Source: Nocardia transvalensis (lineage in GTDB: Bacteria > Actinomycetota > Actinomycetes > Mycobacteriales > Mycobacteriaceae). From it: DNA of 64,000 bases. The translations under genes and the position numbers were made by a program. The notes beneath the pieces were generated by a model that did no database searches, was not told the DNA's origin, and saw only the letters and a list, made by a program, of their open reading frames with translations. Each line of letters starts with the position of its first letter. Position 1 is the stretch's first letter. Shown here piece by piece: positions 35,974 through 46,639 of the stretch. The stretch lies in contig NZ_JADLQQ010000002.1 in NCBI RefSeq assembly GCF_015477765.1, positions 434,001 to 498,000 on the forward strand, read 5' to 3'.

Positions 35974-37302
35974 TCAGCGCCGGGAACCATTGGGGACCAC
36001 CAGGACTCGGGCACCGTCCGCGGGGACGGTGGTGATGTTGCGCAGGCGGCCGCGCTCGGGTGCGGCGCCGGGCGGCAGGGACAGGGTGTAGCGCGACAGG
36101 GCCTCGCGCAGCACGGCGGTGCCCTCCATGAGGGCGAATCCGGCGCCGATGCAGCGGCGCACCCCGCCGCCGAACGGCAGCCAGGTGTTGGCGGCGACGC
36201 TCCCGTCGAGGAAACGCTCCGGGCGGAAGGTGTCGGAATCGGGGTGGTGTGCCGGATCCTGGTGCGCCAGCACGATCGACGTGATGACGTAGGTGCCCTC
36301 CGGAAGTTCCCACCCGCCCAGGGTCATATCGCGGTTCACCCGGCGTATGGCCGCGCTGATCACGGTGCGGCGGCGCATCGCCTCCTTCAGCACCGCCTCC
36401 AGATATTTGTCGTCGCCCTCGCAGGCGGCGTGGCGGGCCCGCCGCTGCACCTCGGGGGCGGCGGCCAGTTCGTGGAACGCCCAGGCCAGCGCGGAGGAAG
36501 TGGTTTCGTGACCGGCCAGCAGCAGGGTGACCAGCTGATCGCGCAACTCCTCGTCCGACAGCGGCGCATCGGCCGGATTCTCGCCGCTGCCGACCGCCAG
36601 CAGCCGCGAGAGCACATCGGCGCGCGGATCCCGGTGCGCCTGGGCACGCCGGTGCGCGATCTCGGCATACAGCATCCGGTCCAGCTCGGCGACGGCGGCA
36701 TAGAAGCGCTTCCACGGCCCGATACGGCGCAGCTGCGGTATCGCCAAGCCGTAGAACACGATCGGGTCGAGTTGAATGACGCGGCGCAACCGCGGCGCCA
36801 GCTCGGCGCGGCGGCGCTCCTCGGTCACCCCCAACACGACCTGCATGATCACGTCCAACGTGAGATCGTTCATCCGCGCCAGAGCCGGCAGCGTCGACTG
36901 CGACACCCACTCGTCGATGTGGTCCTTGGCGATCGCCGCCACCAGTTCGCGATAGCCGTGCAGCGCCGAGCCGGTGAACGCCGGCATCAGCAGCCGCCGC
37001 GCGCGGGCGTGTTCGGCCTCGTCGGTCACCAGCACCGAACGGTCACCCACGATCGGGCCGAACAGCCCATTGCCCTCCCCGGCGTGCAGATCCGCCGGAT
37101 CGGCGGCGAAGATCTCGCGAATGTGCTCGGGCCGGGAGAACACCACCAGATGGCCGGCGAACGGTGGCACCAGCCGCAGCGTGAACGTATCGCCGTAGCG
37201 GCGGCGGACTCTCGCCTCGAACTGCTGTCGTCGTCGCGCGAACAACAGCGTCTGAACGAGCCTGGGCAGCCGGGGACCTGGTGGATAGCTGGCGGTCGCC
37301 AT
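35974..37302 (-). CDS. cytochrome P450 (CYP135/CYP138-like), copy B
   Basis: Also 442 residues, aligning without gaps to the neighbouring P450, with the same motif positions: AGHETT at 263-268, ExxR at 307-310, and heme Cys384 in FGGGVRRCIG. Differences cluster near residues 183-225 (F-G loop region) and 312-340 (beta1 and substrate-recognition region), which fits change of substrate range. It is upstream of copy A by 98 bases and may share a transcript. ATG 37302 follows a GGGAGG site. Confidence 0.92.
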   Translation of the reverse strand: MATASYPPGPRLPRLVQTLLFARRRQQFEARVRRRYGDTFTLRLVPPFAGHLVVFSRPEHIREIFAADPADLHAGEGNGLFGPIVGDRSVLVTDEAEHARARRLLMPAFTGSALHGYRELVAAIAKDHIDEWVSQSTLPALARMNDLTLDVIMQVVLGVTEERRRAELAPRLRRVIQLDPIVFYGLAIPQLRRIGPWKRFYAAVAELDRMLYAEIAHRRAQAHRDPRADVLSRLLAVGSGENPADAPLSDEELRDQLVTLLLAGHETTSSALAWAFHELAAAPEVQRRARHAACEGDDKYLEAVLKEAMRRRTVISAAIRRVNRDMTLGGWELPEGTYVITSIVLAHQDPAHHPDSDTFRPERFLDGSVAANTWLPFGGGVRRCIGAGFALMEGTAVLREALSRYTLSLPPGAAPERGRLRNITTVPADGARVLVVPNGSRR

Positions 37303-37400
37303 GTCGAACCTCCCACGGGCCGCGCCGCTGCGGCCAGCGATAGTGAGCGTACGTTCTAATACGATAGGCGAACCTCCGGCCGCGCGCCAGCCCCGCGCCG

Positions 37401-38537
37401 TTACTGGCACAAGGCGTGCGCGAGCATTGCCATCGAGTCGATTCCGCCGGAGGTGGCCGCACTTTCGGGCAGTCCGGTCACCGAGACGGTCACCGCGCGC
37501 CCCTCGGCCGTGGCGCCGGAAAACGTGAGATATCCGTAGATGCCGCCGTTGTGGCCGACATAGCGGGCACCGCAGGGCAATTGGGCGTAGCCGACACCCA
37601 GCCCGTAGGACAGCGTTGCGGCGTCATCGATGGGCACGCCGGTGAGCATCTGCCGAAGCTGTTCGGGTGCTACGACTTTCCCGTCCACCAGCGCCGCATA
37701 GAAGCGGTTCAGATCCGCGCCGGTCGACACCAGCGCCCCGGCGGCCCACGGAACCGACGGCTCGACGCGCGAGACGTCGGTACGCACGCCGTCGATGGCG
37801 GCGTACCCGTGCAGGTACGGCTCGCGTATCCCGAGCTCGCCCGGCCCCGGCATTATCGTGTCCGGCAGTCCCAAGGGCGCGAGTATGCGCTCGCGCAACT
37901 GTTCGGCATACGGGCGACCGGTGACCCGTTCGACCAGCATTCCCGCGACGATGTAATTGGTGTTGGTGTATTCGAACCGCGTTCCGGGTGCGAATTTCGC
38001 GGGAAGGCGCAATGCTGCAGCAATCTCTTCCTCGGGCGTGAATGTCCGCCCTGTCTGCGCGGCCCGGTACTCATCGATCTCCGGAACCTCGGTCAGCTCC
38101 GGCAGTCCGCTGCGATGCTGCAGGACCTGACGCACGGTGATCGCGCGGCCGTCCACCCCGTCTCCGGCGAGCACGCCGGGCAGGTAGGTCTCGACCGGCT
38201 CGTCCAGAGCGATCTTTCCCTCCGCGACGAGTTGCAGCACCATCGCGGCGGTGAATGTCTTGGTGATGCTGCCGACCCGCACGTGCTGTGGCACATCGGT
38301 GGGGATCGGGGCGCCGGCGGTATCGGCGGTGCCCGCACTCAGGGTCACCGTGCGGCCGTGATCGGTAAGCGTGGCGACCGCGCCCACACCACCGGCGCGG
38401 ATCAGCCCGTCGAGGTCACCGCGGACGGCCTGGACCCGATCGGTAGGTGGCGGCGTGGAAGGGGGTGCCGTGGTGCTGCCGGAACATCCGGCCAGCACCA
38501 GGACCGCCGAGCCGAGCAGCAACGGTGTCAGGCGCAT
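37401..38537 (-). CDS. serine beta-lactamase-like lipoprotein (class C/AmpH fold)
   Basis: A 378-residue lipoprotein: signal peptide with lipobox Cys18 (LAGC), a Pro/Thr-rich linker (21-32), then a beta-lactamase/transpeptidase-like fold. Motifs are SITK with nucleophile Ser90 and Lys93, YTN at 190-192, and HNGG near 335. This family covers class C beta-lactamase-like esterases, D-Ala carboxypeptidases and EstB-type esterases, so drug resistance cannot be assumed. It is in the same direction as the P450 pair, about 100 bases upstream. Confidence 0.88.
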   Translation of the reverse strand: MRLTPLLLGSAVLVLAGCSGSTTAPPSTPPPTDRVQAVRGDLDGLIRAGGVGAVATLTDHGRTVTLSAGTADTAGAPIPTDVPQHVRVGSITKTFTAAMVLQLVAEGKIALDEPVETYLPGVLAGDGVDGRAITVRQVLQHRSGLPELTEVPEIDEYRAAQTGRTFTPEEEIAAALRLPAKFAPGTRFEYTNTNYIVAGMLVERVTGRPYAEQLRERILAPLGLPDTIMPGPGELGIREPYLHGYAAIDGVRTDVSRVEPSVPWAAGALVSTGADLNRFYAALVDGKVVAPEQLRQMLTGVPIDDAATLSYGLGVGYAQLPCGARYVGHNGGIYGYLTFSGATAEGRAVTVSVTGLPESAATSGGIDSMAMLAHALCQ

Positions 38538-38701
38538 TCGTCGACACTAGAAAGGCCAACGCGCACAGCACATCCGGCACAACCCTGAGAACAACCCCTA
38601 TTCGGGCATCGATCGGAGTCAGTACCCGCTGCGGCGCCCGATTTGGCATCATTTGTCCGCAAATGCTCAGCAATCGACCGTTTGGGTCATATCATTGTGC
38701 T

Positions 38702-39313
38702 ATGCCCACACTTCGTGTTGCCGGGCGCACCGACATGTTCGCCGGTGACGCGTGGCAGGCGGCGTTCGCGATCGGCTGCGCCTCGGTGGTGCTCGGCGTG
38801 GTCATCACGGCCTGGCCGGATAAATCGGTGCGGGTCAGCGGGTTGTTGTTCGGCCTGTGCCTGTTGCTGACGGCGCTGTGGCAGCTGCTGGTCGCCTTCC
38901 GCGCCCCGATCCGGCGCGGGCTGCGAATCCTCGAAGTCGTCACCGCGATGCTGACCGTGCTGCTGGCACTGTGGTGCATGCAGAGCGGGGACTGGGTGCC
39001 GCTGCTGGCGCTGTGGGTCGGGATGGGCTGGGCGATCCACGGCATCGTGCAGGCCATCGTCGCGGTGTGGTCGGACGATCTCCCCGGCACCAGCCGTCTC
39101 GAGGTCGTCGGTCTGCTCACGCTGATCATCGGACTGGTGGTCATCGTGTGGCCGATCGAAACCATCGCCGCACTGTCGGTGCTGGTGGGTGTGTGCCTGA
39201 TTCTGTTGGGCCTGCTCGACATTCGCACCGCGGCCCACATCGGCCGTCCCACCGTGGGGGAGCAGGTGGGCGTGCACGGGCTGCTGCGGTCGCAACCGGG
39301 GCGCAGCACCTGA
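38702..39313 (+). CDS. HdeD-like DUF308 membrane protein
   Basis: A 203-residue integral membrane protein with about six short helices in a repeated two-helix pattern typical of DUF308/HdeD. WPDKSVRVSGLLFGLCLLLTALWQ and WPIETIAALSVLVGVCLILLGL are the internal repeat. HdeD relates to acid resistance in E. coli; role in actinobacteria is unknown. ATG 38702 is chosen because the preceding frame is not conserved. Its promoter region faces the lipoprotein gene. Confidence 0.8.
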   Translation: MPTLRVAGRTDMFAGDAWQAAFAIGCASVVLGVVITAWPDKSVRVSGLLFGLCLLLTALWQLLVAFRAPIRRGLRILEVVTAMLTVLLALWCMQSGDWVPLLALWVGMGWAIHGIVQAIVAVWSDDLPGTSRLEVVGLLTLIIGLVVIVWPIETIAALSVLVGVCLILLGLLDIRTAAHIGRPTVGEQVGVHGLLRSQPGRST

Positions 39314-39333
39314 GATCGCCCTAGGGTCGAGGC

Positions 39334-39590
39334 ATGGCTGTCGTACACCACACCACCCTGCGCCGACCAAACTGGAACTGCTGAGCGAGTGGCTGCCCAC
39401 CCGGCCCTGGTATCGCGGGCGAGAGGAAGCTCACCAGGCGCCACCGCGCCCGTTCGCGATCGAACAGGCGCATCGTGTCATGCAACTGCATGTCGCCTGC
39501 CGGGCAGCGAGATGCCCGTGCAAGGCCGCAGCGCTCCAAGCGCTGGTCGAGGCCGGCTGCGTCGTTCCCTCCACGACCAAGCCGCGGTGA
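39334..39590 (+). pseudogene. remnant of maltokinase-cap/CG0192-like gene fused to another tail
   Basis: ATG 39334 opens MAVVHHTTL; after a frameshift near 39360, PTKLELLSEWLPTRPWYRG follows, the N terminus of a maltokinase-cap (CG0192-like) protein. After WYRG, homology ends and a different short sequence follows (IEQAHRVMQLHVACRA, then a Cys-rich segment) to TGA 39590, resembling a small zinc-motif protein I associate with nocardiae. It looks like a deletion fusion of two genes plus a frameshift. Functional expression is unlikely for the first part. Confidence 0.5.
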
Positions 39591-39602
39591 GGATGGATTC
39601 GC

Positions 39603-41130
<1,528 letters not shown>

Positions 41131-41153
41131 GCCGAAACTGTACAGCAGTGCTT

Positions 41154-41173
41154 AACGAATGTGCTTGATCGTT
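41154..41173. promoter_or_regulatory. candidate LysR binding site
   Basis: AACGA (41154-41158) and TCGTT (41169-41173) form an inverted repeat around 10 bases in the 81-base gap between the divergent LysR and EamA genes, close to the T-N11-A shape of LysR sites. Confidence 0.35.
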
Positions 41174-41211
41174 CGCTTGTTCTGTTCCTTCCGGATGCTC
41201 AGGATGGTCGG

Positions 41212-42126
41212 GTGGTCACCGAATCTCGTCCTGCAGAACTCGCCCGTTCGACGACACCGAGCGTCGACCTTCCTTCTGTCGCAGCGGTTGTGGTCGCGGT
41301 CGTGCTGTGGGCCTCGGCGTTCGTTGCGATTCGCGATATAGGACCGGCACTGTCGGCGGCGCCGATGGCACTGTTGCGGCTCGCGGTGGCAGCCGTGACG
41401 CTGACGATCCTGGTCGGTCTCAGACATCGCGGAGGGAGCCGAGTACCGCGGTCTCGCGTGCCGTGGCTGTTGATCATCGGCTATGCCGTGCTGTGGCTGG
41501 CCGGCTACACCGTCGCGCTGAACGCTGCCGAGCGGCACGTGGACGCCGGCACGGCCGCGCTGCTGGTCAATCTTGCTCCGCTGCTGGTCGCCATCGGGGC
41601 CGCGGCCCTGCTGCGCGAGGCACTGCCACCCGCATTGCTCGTCGGGGTGCTGGTGTCGCTGGCCGGTGTCGCCGCAATTGCGTTGGGCGCCACCGGACAT
41701 CGTGACGGCATCGGAGTGGCCCTGTGCCTGCTGGCCGCCGTGCTGTACGCCGCCGGTGTGCTTATCCAGAAGGCCGCGCTGCGCCACGTCGATGCCCTCA
41801 CCGCCATTTGGCTCGGCTGCGTCATTGCCACAGTCGTCCTGCTGCCGTGGACGCCCCAGCTGATCAGCGAACTCTCGGCCGCTCCGGCGCGCATCATCGC
41901 CGAGGGGGTCTATCTCGGAGTGTTCCCCACCGCAATAGGTTTCACCGCCTGGTCCTATGCGCTACGCCGCACCGACGCAGGCCGCCTCACCACCTCGAGC
42001 TACGCCGTGCCCGCGGTCTCGGTCCTACTGTCCTGGCTGCTGCTCGGCGAGATACCGACAGCCTGGGCACTCATCGGCGGCACAATTTGCCTTGTGGGAG
42101 TAGCAATCTCGCGCCGCCGCCCCTAG
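41212..42126 (+). CDS. EamA family (DMT) transporter
   Basis: A 304-residue membrane protein with ten helices in two EamA repeats. Markers are VVLWASAFVAIRDIGP in helix one, and LGEIPTAWALIGGTICLVGV in the last two helices. The drug/metabolite family exports amino acids, nucleosides or toxic metabolites. GTG 41212 is chosen because the first helix follows about 20 residues later and AGGATGG precedes it; the frame runs upstream through the LysR gene. It is probably controlled by the divergent LysR. Confidence 0.88.
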   Translation: MVTESRPAELARSTTPSVDLPSVAAVVVAVVLWASAFVAIRDIGPALSAAPMALLRLAVAAVTLTILVGLRHRGGSRVPRSRVPWLLIIGYAVLWLAGYTVALNAAERHVDAGTAALLVNLAPLLVAIGAAALLREALPPALLVGVLVSLAGVAAIALGATGHRDGIGVALCLLAAVLYAAGVLIQKAALRHVDALTAIWLGCVIATVVLLPWTPQLISELSAAPARIIAEGVYLGVFPTAIGFTAWSYALRRTDAGRLTTSSYAVPAVSVLLSWLLLGEIPTAWALIGGTICLVGVAISRRRP

Positions 42127-42137
42127 ATCCTCCACCG

Positions 42138-43080
42138 TCACTGACGCACCCGTTCGATGGGCGGTGGCGCGCTGGATAGATGGGTGGCGGCCCAGGTTGC
42201 GATGTGGTCGATCAATTCGGCATCCACCGGGCGGCTGTATTGCGCACGGTAGGTACGCAGGGTCGCGGGGCCTGGCTCCCGGCGTAGAAGGTGGGTGAGA
42301 TCGGGCATCCGGCAGATTTCGGTCGGGCCCGGGACGATCCGTGCGATGGTGTCGAGGTCGGCCGGATCGATCTGGCGGTCCTTGTCGCCGGTGATGGCGA
42401 GAACGGGCGAACGAATCGCGGCGAGGTCGGGTTTCGGGTCGTAGGCCAGGTACTCGCGCAGCCAGCCCGAGGGCCGTATCCCGTAGATCCGCCGGTTCGG
42501 GTGAGCCTTGTGCTGGGCGAACAGGCGCTCGATCTGCTCGCGGGGGGGTTCGATGGAACAGCCGGAGCGCAATGCGCACCGGCCAAGGGATTTCGTCGGG
42601 AGTCAGACCGGCTGCCCAATACGAGAAGGCACCCTCGCCCGTCTGCGCCGCACAACCGAGCAGGACTGCGACCGCGGCACCGGCGTGAGCCGCGAGCCAG
42701 GCCGCGTGCAGGGCGCCTTCGCTGTAGCCGACGACGCCGACAGGGCCGAATTCGGGCCGCCCGGAGAGCGTTTGCAGTACCACGGCCGCATCGTGGCGAT
42801 GCTGGAAGAAACCGGCGTGCCAGGTGCCCGGGGTCTGCCCGGCGCCGCGGCGATCGTACCGGTAGCTGGCGATCCCTCGCGCCGCGAGAGCCGAGGCAAG
42901 CGCCTGGCCGAGCGCGATCCGGGCCGCACCGCGGTTGCCGTCGCGGTCGGTCCGGCCGGGGCAGAGCAGCATGACGGCCGGATGTGGCCCTTCGCCTTCT
43001 GGCAGCACGAGCGTTCCGGCGATGGGGATCCCATCGTCGGTCGTAATGGTGAGCGCTTGTGCGCGCGCTGGCGTCGCCAT
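42138..43080 (-). pseudogene. alpha/beta hydrolase with a C7 homopolymer frameshift
   Basis: Two overlapping frames form one hydrolase of about 313 residues. From ATG 43080, frame one carries the oxyanion strand VMLLCPGRTDRDGN and nucleophile GYSEGALHAA, and ends homology at ALRLFHRT. The second frame resumes at PPREQIERLF and supplies the acid (ITGDKDRQIDP) and His (MPDLTHLL). The shift falls on seven consecutive C on the coding strand (G7 at 42542-42548); six would restore the frame. This could be slippage variation, sequencing error or a fixed mutation. Confidence 0.8.
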
Positions 43081-43175
43081 TTCGCCCCCCTAACTCCCCA
43101 CTGAAGATCAAGGCGCACACAAGTATACGTATACACACTCAAGTCGACCAGGGGTACCAGTGACCGAACAGGCTG

Positions 43176-43757
43176 CTATCGGTAACCCCGTTTGAGCAGG
43201 TACTTGGCTCCTGCCTCGAAGCTCTCCGGGCTCAGCAGCTCGAAGCCGAATACGTCGGCGAGACGGTCGGTCGTGTTGAACGCGGTGCACACGGCCAGTG
43301 CGTCCTCGATCTGCTGGCGTGAGACGCCTGCCGACAGCACGTCCCGCATGTCCTCGGCGCCCACCTTTCCCTCGCGGGTCAGCTTGCCGAGCAGCCGTAG
43401 CGTTGCTCGCAGCCCGTCCTCGATGGGTGCCGATTCCAGGTCGGCCAGCACCGCTTGTACTTTCGTGCTGTCCTGGTAAGCCTGGCCCGCGGCGGCAGTG
43501 TGTGCACCGATGCAGAACGCGCACTCGTTCACCTTCGACACGAAGGCCGCCATCAGTTCTCGGTCGGCCACCGACCAGGCGGAAGGACCGCGCATCGCCT
43601 CGTGGGTGAACCTCTTCGCCCGAGTGCCGTAGAAGCCGGGGCGGTAGAAGACCAGCTTGGCGGCGTCCGGGACCGGCTGCCCGGAGAACATCCGAATGAG
43701 CGCGAACAGCAACTTGGTCCCGGGGCTGTAGCCGCGGTTGAGGATCTCGAGTCGCAT
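43176..43757 (-). CDS. AhpD/carboxymuconolactone decarboxylase-like protein with CxxC
   Basis: A 193-residue CMD-fold protein. The AhpD redox motif is complete: Glu-Cys79-x-x-Cys82-x3-His86 (ECAFCIGAH). Such proteins are small peroxidase/disulfide reductases. Start ATG 43757 overlaps the stop of the preceding gene by one base (TAATG), so the two are coupled. The frame also opens upstream, but homology begins at MRLEILNRG. Confidence 0.85.
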   Translation of the reverse strand: MRLEILNRGYSPGTKLLFALIRMFSGQPVPDAAKLVFYRPGFYGTRAKRFTHEAMRGPSAWSVADRELMAAFVSKVNECAFCIGAHTAAAGQAYQDSTKVQAVLADLESAPIEDGLRATLRLLGKLTREGKVGAEDMRDVLSAGVSRQQIEDALAVCTAFNTTDRLADVFGFELLSPESFEAGAKYLLKRGYR

Positions 43758-44131
43758 TACACGTCCTCCGTGCCGGCGGTTGCCTCGGCCAGGGCCGCCA
43801 GTCCCGCGTCGTACAGCCGGGCGGACTCGCCGACCGCTGCGCATACCACCAGCTCGAAGATCTGGTCCTCGCTGAAGCCCGATGCCTTGGCCGCCGCGAA
43901 GTCCGCGTCGGTGACCTGCGTCGGCCGGGTGGCAACCTTGTCGATCAGCGTATCCAGGGGAGGGGGCAGACCGGCGTTGTCGAAGGCATGCGCTCGCTGC
44001 TCCCGAGATGTCTTGCCCCCACCGCTCAAAACGCGATCCACCAACGCTCGAAACGCTGCACGCTTGCTGTCCTCATCCGGCACGGCACCCTCCGCCCTCG
44101 CCAGCCCGGCTGTCTGCTCGGTCACGTACAC
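43757..44131 (-). CDS. CMD-like protein without the CxxC motif
   Basis: A 124-residue helical protein with CMD-like features (KASGFSEDQIFELVVCAAVGESARLYDAGLAAL near the C terminus) but only one Cys and no CxxC. It is the first gene of a coupled pair with the AhpD-like gene. It may be a partner subunit or a CMD homologue acting on a small acid. The upstream region to 44343 holds no gene that I can see. Confidence 0.75.
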   Translation of the reverse strand: MYVTEQTAGLARAEGAVPDEDSKRAAFRALVDRVLSGGGKTSREQRAHAFDNAGLPPPLDTLIDKVATRPTQVTDADFAAAKASGFSEDQIFELVVCAAVGESARLYDAGLAALAEATAGTEDV

Positions 44132-44343
44132 AATAGGCGCGCGACCGAGCAGACCGTGCCGAACTCGGCGATACGGTGAAAACGCTTGCGCAATAGCCGA
44201 TTACTCCGGACGAGCGAAGGTACCGGGACCGCCGGTGCGGTAGGGGTTTCCGGCTTGTTCGCAGGACGTTACCGTACGTCCATCTGGTTTTCGTTGTCGG
44301 CGTTTAACTTTGGCGTCCGACTGCTCGAGCCGATGGAGCGTGT

Positions 44344-44979
44344 ATGCAACGGTTCCGGACCGCTGGCCGTGCTGTGGTGGTGTCTGCCTCTGTCGTGGCA
44401 GCCCTGATGTTGCCCGGGGCGGCGCGAGGCGAGCCGCCGGGGATTCCGACCGCCGAGGCCGCACGCGGCATGTTGCAGGCCCTCACGGTCTCCGGAGAAG
44501 GCACGATGAGCGGCTACTCGAGGGAGAAATTCCCTCACTGGAGCACGACATCCGGTGACTGCGACACCCGCGAAACCGTGCTGCAACGCGACGGCACCGG
44601 CGTGAAGGTCGATGCGCAATGCCGCCCCACCACCGGCACCTGGCACTCTCCCTACGACAACAAGACGGTGACCGATCCCTCCGGCGTCGACATCGATCAT
44701 GTTGTCCCGCTTGCCGAGGCATGGCGGTCGGGTGCGCGCGAATGGGGCACCGCCCAGCGTGAGAAGTTCGCCAACGATCTGGCCGGTCCGCAGCTGATCG
44801 CGGTTACCGCGTCGTCCAATCGGCAGAAGGGCGATCAGGACCCGTCGCAATGGCTTCCGCCCAACCTCGCCTATCGGTGTACCTATGCGCAGATGTGGGT
44901 CGCGGTGAAGTCGGCGTGGCATCTCACCCTCCAGCGAACCGAGAAGGATGCCCTCTCGACGGTGCTGCGGAACTGCTGA
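44344..44979 (+). CDS. secreted HNH (DUF1524/GmrSD-like) nuclease
   Basis: A 211-residue protein with a cleavable signal peptide (positive start, hydrophobic 10-24, ARG-E site near 28-29). The mature part carries a GmrSD/DUF1524-type HNH motif: VDIDHVVPLAEAW with His119, ND at 144-145, and TASSNRQKGDQDP with Asn159 and Lys162. Four cysteines (73, 93, 179, 211) could form two disulfides, fitting export. Likely role is an extracellular nuclease for nutrient scavenging or competition. No immunity-like gene is next to it. Confidence 0.88.
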   Translation: MQRFRTAGRAVVVSASVVAALMLPGAARGEPPGIPTAEAARGMLQALTVSGEGTMSGYSREKFPHWSTTSGDCDTRETVLQRDGTGVKVDAQCRPTTGTWHSPYDNKTVTDPSGVDIDHVVPLAEAWRSGAREWGTAQREKFANDLAGPQLIAVTASSNRQKGDQDPSQWLPPNLAYRCTYAQMWVAVKSAWHLTLQRTEKDALSTVLRNC

Positions 44980-45129
44980 GGGCTCAGCCGATGCCTTTGC
45001 CGGATCCGGCAACTAGCAATTTGCCAGTTATTTGAATTGAGAGCCCTATATCTTCGAAATGGGATCTCATGGCCGTAACATATCGCCGCCAATCCCCTCC
45101 ATTTTGTTTGCTACAAGTTAGCCTGAGGT

Positions 45130-46488
45130 ATGGCGAAGATTCTGGCATTCACCTCTCCCGCCGAAGGGCACCTTTATCCGATTACCCCCGTCCTGGCCGA
45201 GTTGGCGGCGCGTGGGCACCAGATCACGGCGGTGACCCTGCCGGGTGCCGAGGGCAGCCTGCCGCCCGGTATCGCCGTGCGACCCCTCCCGCCCGCGCTG
45301 GCGGAGGCCGAGCTCGACGATTGGGATGCGAGGGGTCGGGTCACACGTCTGCGGGCGGCCGTGCGGACACTCGTCGGACGGATGACCGACGAGGTCGAGG
45401 CCCTGCAGGCGGCAATTGCGGCGGAGGACCCGGACGCCCTGCTCATCGACGTGTCCGCCCCGGGCGCGCAGATCTATGCCGCCGCCAGCGGCCTGCCGTG
45501 GGCGTCGTGGGCGCCGATGTTGTTGCCGCTCCCGTCGCGCGGCGTGCCGCCCTACGGTCCCGGACTCGTTCCCATCCGGGGTCCGCTCGGCCGGCTCCGC
45601 GACAGCGCACTGCAGTGCGTGATCGACCACTACTGGGATGAGGTCCTGCCGGAGTTGAATCGGATGCGGGTCTGGTACGGGCTCTCTCCGCTCCGCCACA
45701 CCGTCGACTACTTCCGGCAGCCGCCACTCCAGCTCAATTTCACCGCGCCGCCGTTCGATGACGTGCGCCGGGACTGGCCGGACTCGATACGGCAGATCGG
45801 CCCGGGCCTCTGGGCGCCGACGGCACCGCGACCGGACTGGCTGGACGCGATCGATCGGCCGCTCGCGCTCGTCACATGCTCGAACGAATTCCACAACGAC
45901 GGCATGCTGGCCCAGGTCGCCATGGATGCGCTCGTCCGCAGCAAGCTCTACACGGTCGTCACCTCGGGGGCGATCGATCCGTCGACCTTCCGGGTGCCAC
46001 CGAATGCACGCGTCGAACGGTTCCTCCCGCACCATCTGCTGCTGGACCGGGCCGCGGTCGTGGTCTCGCACGGCGGGATGGGCATTACGCAGAAGGCCTT
46101 GGCGGCCGGTGTTCCGGTGTGCGTGGTCCCGTTCGGGCGCGACCAGTACGAGGTGGCGCGCCGCGTGGTCGGCAACGAGGCCGGTGTATGGGTGTCGAAG
46201 AACAAACTGACACCGCAGCGGCTGCACGCCGGTGTGGAGGCGGCCATGGCCTGCCGTCCCGGCGCGGCTCGTGTGGCGGCCGGATTCGCCGCGGCCGGTG
46301 GGGTCACCCGCGGTGCGGATCTGCTGGAACAGCACCTGGTCCGGGTGCCGGTCGCCCGCCCGGCGCATGCGGGTTCGGGCACCGTGGGATTTCGGCCGCC
46401 CCGCAGCGCGCCGGTCATCACCGCGTCCGATAGCGAGGAATTCACGATGCCCGACGCGACCCGAGCGTCCGGCGGGGAGCTTCGGTAA
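45130..46488 (+). CDS. GT1-family glycosyltransferase (MGT type)
   Basis: A 452-residue GT-B glycosyltransferase. The N-terminal acceptor domain starts KILAFTSPAEGHLYPITPVL; the C-terminal donor site is VVVSHGGMGITQKALAAGVPVCVVPFGRDQ near 313-342. The family transfers UDP- or TDP-sugars to macrolides, flavonoids or lipids. The last 45 residues are an unrelated low-complexity tail. A short AT-rich region precedes it, and a TAGCCT -10-like element ends 5 bases before ATG 45130, so the mRNA may be leaderless. Confidence 0.88.
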   Translation: MAKILAFTSPAEGHLYPITPVLAELAARGHQITAVTLPGAEGSLPPGIAVRPLPPALAEAELDDWDARGRVTRLRAAVRTLVGRMTDEVEALQAAIAAEDPDALLIDVSAPGAQIYAAASGLPWASWAPMLLPLPSRGVPPYGPGLVPIRGPLGRLRDSALQCVIDHYWDEVLPELNRMRVWYGLSPLRHTVDYFRQPPLQLNFTAPPFDDVRRDWPDSIRQIGPGLWAPTAPRPDWLDAIDRPLALVTCSNEFHNDGMLAQVAMDALVRSKLYTVVTSGAIDPSTFRVPPNARVERFLPHHLLLDRAAVVVSHGGMGITQKALAAGVPVCVVPFGRDQYEVARRVVGNEAGVWVSKNKLTPQRLHAGVEAAMACRPGAARVAAGFAAAGGVTRGADLLEQHLVRVPVARPAHAGSGTVGFRPPRSAPVITASDSEEFTMPDATRASGGELR

Positions 46489-46639
46489 TCGGACGATGGT
46501 GCGTCACCATCTCCATCGGTGGTCGGATCGGCCCGGCGCGAAGCCACGCCCGGCGTGACCGATGCCACGGGGTGGGATGAATTGCGGTTACTGTCCCTGT
46601 GTCGATCTTCAACGCAGCCGCCGTTTCAGAGGGATGTCG

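Noticed and set aside
45118..46368. Minus-strand frame of 416 codons opposite the glycosyltransferase
   Set aside because: The plus-strand protein has the complete GT1 donor motif; this is a shadow.
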